In this document: positions 57,740-64,000 of the stretch, piece after piece | Layout: each line of letters begins with the position of its first letter | Position numbering within the stretch: the first letter of the stretch is position 1 | NCBI GenBank assembly: GCA_949128115.1 | Contig: OX421963.1 | Span: 93,009,602 to 93,073,601 of the forward strand | Source of the DNA: Anaspis maculata | Lineage: Eukaryota > Arthropoda > Insecta > Coleoptera > Scraptiidae | Length of the DNA stretch: 64,000 bases | Reading direction: 5' to 3' | Notes under the pieces: generated by a model | What the model was told of the DNA's origin: nothing | Databases searched by the model: none | What the model saw: the letters and a program-made list of their open reading frames with translations, nothing else | Program-made: the position numbers and the translations under genes

Positions 57740-58193
57740 AATTTGTGGTGCGGAGTGGTTGACGACACTTTAATTGGGCTACATTTCTTTGAGGAACGGC
57801 TGACGGGGGAAGGCTATCTAAACTTCCTCCAAAATGTTTTGCCTATTTTCAACAAAATGGGGCACCGCCTCATTTTTCATTAAACGTCAGAGAACACTAC
57901 TTGTACGCAGAGTACCCCCATGGCTGAATTGGTCGCGGGGGTCCTCATTCCTGGCTCCCAGATCTCCTGATCTCACAGTCCTAGATTACTATGTATGGGG
58001 CCGCATGGAAGATCTAGAGGTCTACAAGACGGAAATGAATACCAGGAAGGATTGTAGAGACGAGATCATTGCAGCTGCTAATGAAACGCGGAACAATACA
58101 CCAACCATTCGAAAAGCCACTAGACATTTAGTGGCGAGATGTGGAAAATGCGTCGAAGTTGGGGGAGGGTATTTTGAAAACCATTTGTTATAA
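57740..58193 (+). pseudogene. Broken Tc1/mariner-like transposase (catalytic half)
   Basis: Three frames must be joined to follow the DDE domain. From 57740 the text reads NLWCGVVDDTLIGLHFFEER and onward to LPIF. After a frame change comes QQNGAPPHFSLNVREH, where families of this kind have QQDGAPPH, so the second catalytic Asp is replaced by Asn. After another change comes the third catalytic block RSPDLTVLDYYVWGRM, then the C-terminal helix region ending YFENHLL at 58193. The mutations and the missing N-terminal half mean it cannot encode active transposase. The WG-containing block is typical of insect mariner-like and SETMAR-related transposases. Confidence 0.8.
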
Positions 58194-58750
58194 CATGTAA
58201 TGTATTTATCACCTATTGTTGGGAGTTTTGATTTTTTTTTGAATGTTGCTCGTTTCCTGTTAGGAAAGTAGTAATTGCGATGAATTATCACAAATCATTC
58301 AGGAAATATCGCTATTAAAATTTTCAATTTTTTTATTTTATTTTTTCACCAAACCTACTGAGGTGTGCCGTTCGTATTGGATAGCTGATTCTGTAGCATT
58401 TTTTCTCAACTTTCCAAATACAATGGCATTTTTTTAGGAATCCGATGCGAAAATGGCTTTTTTGCCCCAAGAATTGATGGCGGCCATTTTTTTTAGTCCG
58501 GCCCTGGATTTTTTCATGCCTTGTTGGTCATTGTGATTGTTCGTGGTAAGAGACATTTCCTGTCAAATTTCATTCGATTCCATTCATTTGCTCCAAAGTT
58601 ATGACCTATCAAAGTTTTGACCAAAATACATAAATCACCCTGTAACTTTGAAACGCAGGATCTTAGAAAAATTTCGAAGCCAGATCCGGATCCGCCTCAA
58701 AAAACTGGATCTATCCTTAAGCTATGTCGTATAAGTCATGAAACACCCTG

Positions 58751-59870
58751 TATATTACCCATCAAGGAAGAGTCAACTGTTTTGGAAAGTCTTGAGCGGT
58801 TCCTGGACTATTCTGGAAAAACTGAATTTTCTTCAAAATATTTTATGTCTCGGTAAATCAGTGAATTTTCAAGATATCGAAGTGCAACTTGGTAGGTTTA
58901 CGGCGAGTATTCTCATGAATCAAAAACCATCAGGAGTCAAATGCAAGGCCAGCTATTTTCAGGAGTAAAACAGTCAACTTTTTTTTCTTCGCGACCGCCA
59001 TCTTGAATCTCCGTTCCACTCAACAGTTGGAAAAGTGACACTCGATTGTGAGAATGTTGGCATCCAGTCACCCTATTACGGAAAAGATAGCCTTGAGCAA
59101 GGTAAGGGTGTCTTCGTCGACAAAACATTGTCACCAAAGATTTTTATGATGATGCGCATTTTCAGCGCCTGTGATGGCTAATGAGAGATATGAAAGAGCA
59201 AAACGAGTTCCTTGGCACAGTACTACATTCATTTTCAATCATTCATTCCAATAATGATTGTAATGTATTGACCTCTATATGTACATCTCAAAGTAGTTGA
59301 ATAAAGGCTCAGAAAACAACACGTTCAGCAAAAACATGGCCGCAACACTATCGTAACAGTGCAATCAGGAATGACAGGTTGAACAAATGACATGTAAACA
59401 ATGACAATGTGGCAACTTTGCTTAATGTCAGCTGTGGTCCCGCTTCTATTTCATTGGTTGGTGAATCGAGGCGCGTATTCAGTCAATTTAAACAGATGGA
59501 CTATGACAAGCCCAAGTTCTACCTTTTTCCTGGTCAGATTCTCTTTATTTTTGTTTTTCAACTCAACAGTATTAAATTTTGTCTGCTTGAGCATCGATTC
59601 ACGCTGATAGAATCGCATTTTGGGTTTCCGTATTGTAGCCACCCGCATTTGGCGGGCCGAAAATAATCCGGAGGAAAATAATTCAAAGCCATGAAATCGA
59701 GGTATAAGTATGTGAATATTCAGAGTCAAGGCATCATTAAAAGGTGTCGCTAGCTATTCAAGTCCTTCGTGTAACTCCCGCGAAGCTCTACAACATAATT
59801 TACTTGCTCCTCATCGAATAGAATATCCGTTCCTGCTCGGCATCCGATGAAATGGTGAAAAGAAGTGCGC
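58751..59870. other. Fragment related to the 45558 foldback family, then no feature
   Basis: Wording from about 58780 to 59010, such as AACAGTCAACTTTTTTTTCT followed by GACCGCCATCTTGAA, parallels 50555-50595 inside the outer foldback element, so this is probably a diverged partial copy. From about 59110 to 59870 no repeat or gene is recognised. Three overlapping frames at 59401-59729 show no known domain. Confidence 0.4.
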
Positions 59871-60200
59871 ATTAAGTAACGCACCCGCGCCCCAACAACC
59901 GGCTAGTGTGCTGGCGTACTCCTGCTCCTGCTGCCCCGGAGCTCCGCGGTCCGCGCTCGGTCACCCGCTGCCCGCTGGCCAGCCACGTCGCCGACTCGCC
60001 GGCACCGCACTCCGGTGCGCTCTGTCTCCAATTACCTATCGGAATTTTTACATCTATACACCGTTCGCGATCGTTCTGGATGCGAAAAAATATTCCGAAT
60101 TGCTGGTAATGGAGGATATCGCCGGAGATTGACCGTGGTACCTGGACCAATACTCCTGGGCTGCCGTCTGCTCCCGACTTGTCACGTCCGTTGCCGAGTG
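59871..60200. other. GC-rich island, no gene called
   Basis: The base composition changes sharply at 59871 to runs such as TGCTGCCCCGGAGCTCCGCG, with many CpG, unlike the AT-rich remainder. Frames are open on both strands (longest 59872-60369 minus, 165 codons), but they owe this to GC-richness and run into the repeat beside it. It may be the 5' or control region of a large retroelement or a gene promoter. The sequence alone does not decide. Confidence 0.35.
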
Positions 60201-60785
60201 CTTCTGCGGGCCTGTTAGCGAAGAGTTTTAGTCCCCTTCGAGGAAGCTGAGTTAGAACCCGTTTATGTTGCGTCGCGACCCTCCTAGAGGCCGAAGCGTC
60301 GAAGCCCCAATGATGATTCCCAGCCCACTTGGAAAATGACGAGTCGATTCCCCGGCTGATGTGTCTCAAAGGCCCCCTGGAGAAAGTCGAGTTGGAACCC
60401 TTCGGAGACGTGTTTTGGTCCCCTTGGGGGCACGCTGAGTCGAGAACCCTCCAGGTTGAGTTTTGACCCTCCGAGAGACTGATGAGTTGCTTCCCCCGTT
60501 GAGTTGCAACCCGTCTCTAGGATGTCGTGTCAGAGCCCTTGGACGTTGAGTCTTGATCCGCCTGCAGGTGTGTAGTCAGAGCCCTCCGACGACGAGTTCC
60601 AGCCCTTCGCCAAGTCGATGTGCCAAGGCCCTTCCGGTGTTGAGTTTTGACCCTTCTCCAAGTCGTAGAGTTGGGACCCGTTGACGAAGTGTTTCGAACC
60701 CCCTCCAGGATGCTGAGTCGCGTTCCCTCGACGATGAATTCTAGCCCACCTCGAGGATGTCGAGTTGAAACCCCTAAATGAACCA
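60200..60785 (+). repeat. ~25-bp degenerate GC-rich repeat (TTGAGTTTTGACCC type)
   Basis: Words such as GTTGAGTTTTGACCCT, GTCGAGTTGGAACCCTTC, GCTGAGTCGAGAACCCTCC and GACGAGTTCCAGCCCTTC follow each other at about 24-26-bp spacing for nearly 600 bp, roughly 23 units. Each unit has GAG(T)-T followed 5-7 bases later by ACCC. Frames through it (60530-60925 minus) give repetitive peptides and are not called genes. Confidence 0.75.
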
Positions 60786-63100
60786 GGCCCGATAGAAATG
60801 AGGTCTCTCGTTTCGGTATCTCGTGTGGCGGAGTGATGACCTCGACGGGCGGGAGGTAATCTTGGTGAGTTGGGATAGTTGCTTACGGTTAGGCTTGGTC
60901 GTGAAAAATGTATGATGGGGCTCACGCGTGCGTTCTGAATCTGCCTGCACGTGCTGGTATCTGCGCTACTGTCTGCCGTCAGGTACAGCCACTTTCAAGC
61001 CTCGTCCTTTGTTGGATACCTTCATAGAAAGATATTCGCGCTGTTGGGCCCTCTGGACTTGGCTTTGTGACTGAGGTACTCAGAGCACCGGACCTAGTGG
61101 GTTAGATCTGGAAACTTGCGGGTGAGCTTCCTCTGCGTTCCTGGAGCTCCTAGTTATTCGGAAAAAGTAAATTTTGCAAACTATGTGAAAACTTAAGTAA
61201 TTGGAATAAAATAGAACCGCGTTTGTATCGGGGCTCGGACCCTGCCGTAGATTCGTAATTGTTGATCGGATTGATGAAACCCGCCCCCCCCCCCTCCCCT
61301 CCTTGAAACTAATAATTTTGTTTCAACGCTACGACAGTTCTTGATATTCCCATGTAGAGCTTGTTACGGGAATGAAAACGTTCTTATCAGAGACTGATGA
61401 ATTCAAGCCGGTACCCAACGACGCCATCGTTCAGATAGGGACTTTGTAAAAATGAATTGTTATTAGGGCTCGATTAGGAATAGTGTAGACGGCGATTACT
61501 TTGTGTTAGGGCAAAGAATATTTCGACGCCTCTTCGCATCGGCTTTTTGGCGAACACCCTGTATAGTCAATTCTCTGCGTTTTGTTTCTCCTGACTGCGG
61601 TCTTTCCTCACAAACTGCTAAACACCAACGAACTAGCGCGTATACGGGGCGTGCTCAAAACGTTCTCCACATTAAATTTCTACATTGACTTGAGGAATTG
61701 TTTCACGCACACGATCGGTTCGAAAGTTTTTGGAAGGGCGAAATTTGGTTCAACATTTCCGGTTATAGGCACTTTCGATCACGGGAATCTTTCTGAGCGT
61801 TGGGGGCAATTCACGGCGAAAACAGGTTTAAAGCCCCCACTAAGGCCAGCCATATCCAATCCCTTCCAAACGGGCAAAAGAGAACCATAGCCCAAAAAGA
61901 GCGTTAGCCTTTGAAAAGAGGCTCCACAAAAAGGGGGTCACCGCACACACCGGCCCACAAATCTTAGATTGCATTCGTGGTCGAAGTCACTCTTCTCTTT
62001 GCAGTGTCTAGAAGCCGGGGCCTAACCCTAACATAACCTCTAACACTAACATAAATGTTGGATCTGATTTAACTACAAAAAGAACTTTGAACCGCGAAAG
62101 CCAGCCAGAATTAAATGTCGGTCAAGGTGTAGAGTCAGGTGTTCGTCGGAGGGTTGGGGTGCTGGGACGTCTGAAATAATTAGGGGAAACTTATCTTTTC
62201 GGGAATAGGTTAGATCTTTTAGAGATAATTTAGCCTGCGATGTGAAGGTAGGACTAGGTATTGGAGCGAGCCATTGTTTAAACATTTTGAATTGTACATA
62301 GAAGTCAATAGATTGCTGTTATGTTAAAAATTTATACTGTGTCTTATTGTGTTCAAACTCGTAGTCAGACCTATCTCAACAATCTCGAGAGCTCTATAAT
62401 CGAACAACAAGAAGAGAGGCACAACGGGAAGTCGTCCTGATACTAGATGATCATCGGCCAAGCGGTTCCAAAAGCGGGAAAAGTGATTTAATTCAAATAA
62501 GTTGAATTAAATACCAGTATAATGGGTTGCCTACCCATTCAGGGGTACAAGACAATAGCTGAGGTCGTTTCAGTATAAGGCCCCATTTCGAAAATGGTAA
62601 CTTTTCTCGGTCTTTGACCTCATGCAGAAAAGAAACTTGCTAGGGGATTCTTGTGGTTTCAAGATAAAATATGTTGCAGAGAATTGAATTCCCAATCCAA
62701 AACAATCTCAAACAATTTTATACGAATTTGTTTGACCTCAGAAACTAATTTTCTTGGGCTAGAAGTGCAGGTCGAGAGGTATACTTTTATCCGCGCTAAT
62801 TTGGAATAACTTATTGCCTCTGAAACTGTAGGCAATCCGGTCAGGCATGTCAAACGAGTACTGTAAGTTGATTCTGTGAGACTCACTCTCACTGATACCA
62901 TGATCGGACCTAAAATCAGGGTGAAAATCGAATGAAGAGCGTGATTTTTGGAAACTGCCCCTGGTAGTAAGACAACCCGCCTCCCTGGGGCCTGCATTTT
63001 CGGCGATGGCTTCATATCTCAAAGTGAAGGTATTGGTATTGGTATATATACACAGACTGTATAGACAATATTCAAACCAAACGGCATCGCAGTATCACGA
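60786..63100. other. No gene recognised
   Basis: GC content falls again after about 61150. A poly-C run lies at about 61285. ACACCCTGTATAGTC at about 61555 is a lone MITE-like terminus. Short frames at 61503-61890, 62073-62285 and 62659-63022 show no domain I can name. A possible acceptor (CTCTTTGCAG) ends at about 62003, but no exon pairs with it. Confidence 0.3.
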
Positions 63101-63524
63101 TATGAAATTATGAACCTTACTTAGCTGTTACAAGAGATTTCTGCGGAGCTGTACCGAGTCACCAATCATTGCTCGCGATTACCCCTCCCCTGAAAAAGCT
63201 CAGTTAATCTGCAATCAGCTTTGATCGCTGATCATCTTTTTTGTGGAACTGACGGTAAGTATATTTTTTCCCGCGTGCACTTTTTCGCCGGACCATCAAA
63301 GCAATAAGTTGTCAAGAATAGCTTGGTCAAGCGCAGCTACGAAAACGGTGTAAGAGGAGGCTTGAAAATTGAAAAACGCTGTTGGAATTTCAAAGCGATA
63401 TAATATCATGAACAAAGCAAAAACAGAACAAAAACCCATCTGGGAGACAATGCATCAATGATACAACTTTTTATCATCTGGTGCTCTTTACAAGCAGGTG
63501 GTGAAATTTTAACTGTGGCTGCAG

Positions 63525-63592
63525 AAAACAACAAGTTGACCAAGGAGTAAAAAGGCATGATGATAGAAATGACCTGAAGTGAAAGCCTCAAA
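63525..63592 (+). promoter_or_regulatory. Probable 5' UTR with a short upstream ORF
   Basis: A candidate leader exon ends at 63254 with GACG|GTAAGTAT, and an acceptor TGGCTGCAG ends at 63524. Between that acceptor and the start codon at 63593 lies a six-codon upstream ORF (ATGATGATAGAAATGACCTGA, minus its last base here for length: start 63557, stop TGA near 63577). It is not in frame-fusion with the main ORF. If transcribed as drawn, it would lower main-ORF translation. The leader exon start is unknown. Confidence 0.35.
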
Positions 63593-64000
63593 ATGAACTA
63601 CGTGTAAGTACTCAAGTAGATATGCTATCATTTTGCTCTCACGTTCAAAAACAATATTGTGATATTCAGACAAGAACTCTATTGCCTTCACTGCGACTTC
63701 CAAACCAACGATGACGATGAACTCAAAAAACACGAGGAAGAAAATCACGGGCACGACCCGTCCGAACTGTTGGATATAATGGGCAACTACCGATATCAAG
63801 GTTGGAATGTGGCAGCTGCAAATACTGCTTCTTCCACTTTTCCACAGGAACCTCTAGTACATATTGAAAATGCGCAACCTCAAATTCCAGACGTTTCAAA
63901 CCGTCACGCTCCAGGATGGACAGTGGCACCTGTGGAAGCCCAAGCTCCGTTTGGTTCAACATACGACGGCAACATTTTCTGTTGCATTCGGTGTTATTAC
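63593..64000 (+). CDS. C2H2 zinc-finger protein, N-terminus (partial, spliced)
   Basis: The start codon at 63593 (context CTCAAAATGAAC) opens an 11-nt coding segment to 63603, then a 66-bp intron, GTAAGTAC at 63604 to GATATTCAG at 63669. The split codon GT|A rejoins in frame and the downstream exon stays open to the window edge. The protein begins MNYVQELYCLHCDFQTN; its first finger is CxxC x12 H x5 H (YCLHCDFQ to HEEENH). A ~75-residue Pro/Ala/Gln-rich linker follows, and then FCCIRCYY, probably the first half of a second finger, at the edge. Fingers so near the N-terminus suggest a nucleic-acid-binding nuclear protein (inference). The last exon and the family are unknown. Confidence 0.65.

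Larger units (their letters stand above)
56282..58750. mobile_element. Palindromic Tc1/mariner-like derivative, 2.47 kb
   Basis: Ends read CAGGGTGTTTCATGACTTAT and its reverse complement, with TA on each side (56280-56281 and 58751-58752). The outer ~860 bp on each side (56282-57140, 57890-58750) are inverted copies, and both carry the 3' end of the same transposase gene pointing inward-to-outward. The centre (about 57140-57890) is unique. The simplest history is that the 5' half of an autonomous copy was replaced by an inverted copy of its 3' half. Confidence 0.8.

Noticed and set aside
59872..60369. 165-codon minus-strand frame in the GC-rich island
   Set aside because: GC-rich sequence leaves several frames open on both strands. 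It runs into the ~25-bp repeat, no domain is recognised, and no splice signals support it.
62020..62035. CCTAACCCTAAC resembling telomeric repeat
   Set aside because: Only two degenerate units; no tandem run of the insect CCTAA repeat follows.

Overview
This window looks like an intergenic, transposon-packed stretch of an arthropod genome, most likely an insect (an inference). The evidence is eukaryotic splice sites, a 66-bp intron, an R2-clade non-LTR retrotransposon, hAT and Tc1/mariner-type elements, and many MITE-like sequences with CAGGGTG ends. No ribosomal RNA, CRISPR array or operon was seen. Most long open frames are chance frames through degenerate minisatellites and were not called as genes. 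The only long intact coding sequence is the R2-clade polyprotein at 35431-38640. Host genes appear only as two probable gene starts: a minus-strand first coding exon at 15583-15658 that resembles the N-terminus of insect trehalose/sugar transporters, and a plus-strand C2H2 zinc-finger gene beginning at 63593 and running off the right edge.

Region by region: 1-14400 is an AT-rich mass of degenerate ~22-bp GTCGAAATTT-type repeats. They run in one orientation to about 4540, flip at a palindrome centre, and continue inverted to about 7450. They are interrupted by MITEs, by arrays of a ~187-bp unit (GTAGATAGGCGAGAACTAG) and by a tandem duplication (about 6835-10143 and 10144-14160). 14480-16300 is low-repeat and holds the transporter-like exon. 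16300-32160 is a patchwork of inverted-repeat elements (18917-20198, 22696-23277, 25310-26945) and a hAT element (27112-29071, 8-bp target duplication) nested in an older terminal-inverted-repeat element (27041-29558).

32171-51519 is the most informative part. A 4.2-kb non-autonomous DNA transposon (45735-49946) has terminal inverted repeats, a 9-bp target duplication and a core of TTGCTGAAA-type repeats. It sits inside an older foldback element (45558-51519). A second copy, inverted and left-truncated (32171-41771), has taken in three further insertions: an 84-bp LINE-like tail, a 1.5-kb foldback element (32807-34330) and the R2-clade retrotransposon (35387-38804). Uninterrupted paralogous sequences in the same window serve as empty sites, so the insertion points can be read nearly to the base.

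51660-59870 holds another long palindrome, a 24-bp minisatellite, a diverged tandem duplication and a mariner-like element turned into a palindrome (56282-58750) with a broken transposase. 59870-60900 is unusually GC-rich with a ~25-bp degenerate repeat. The end holds the zinc-finger gene. The elements do not form a pathway. What connects them is nested insertion, with the R2-clade element sitting in a multicopy DNA transposon rather than in 28S rDNA.
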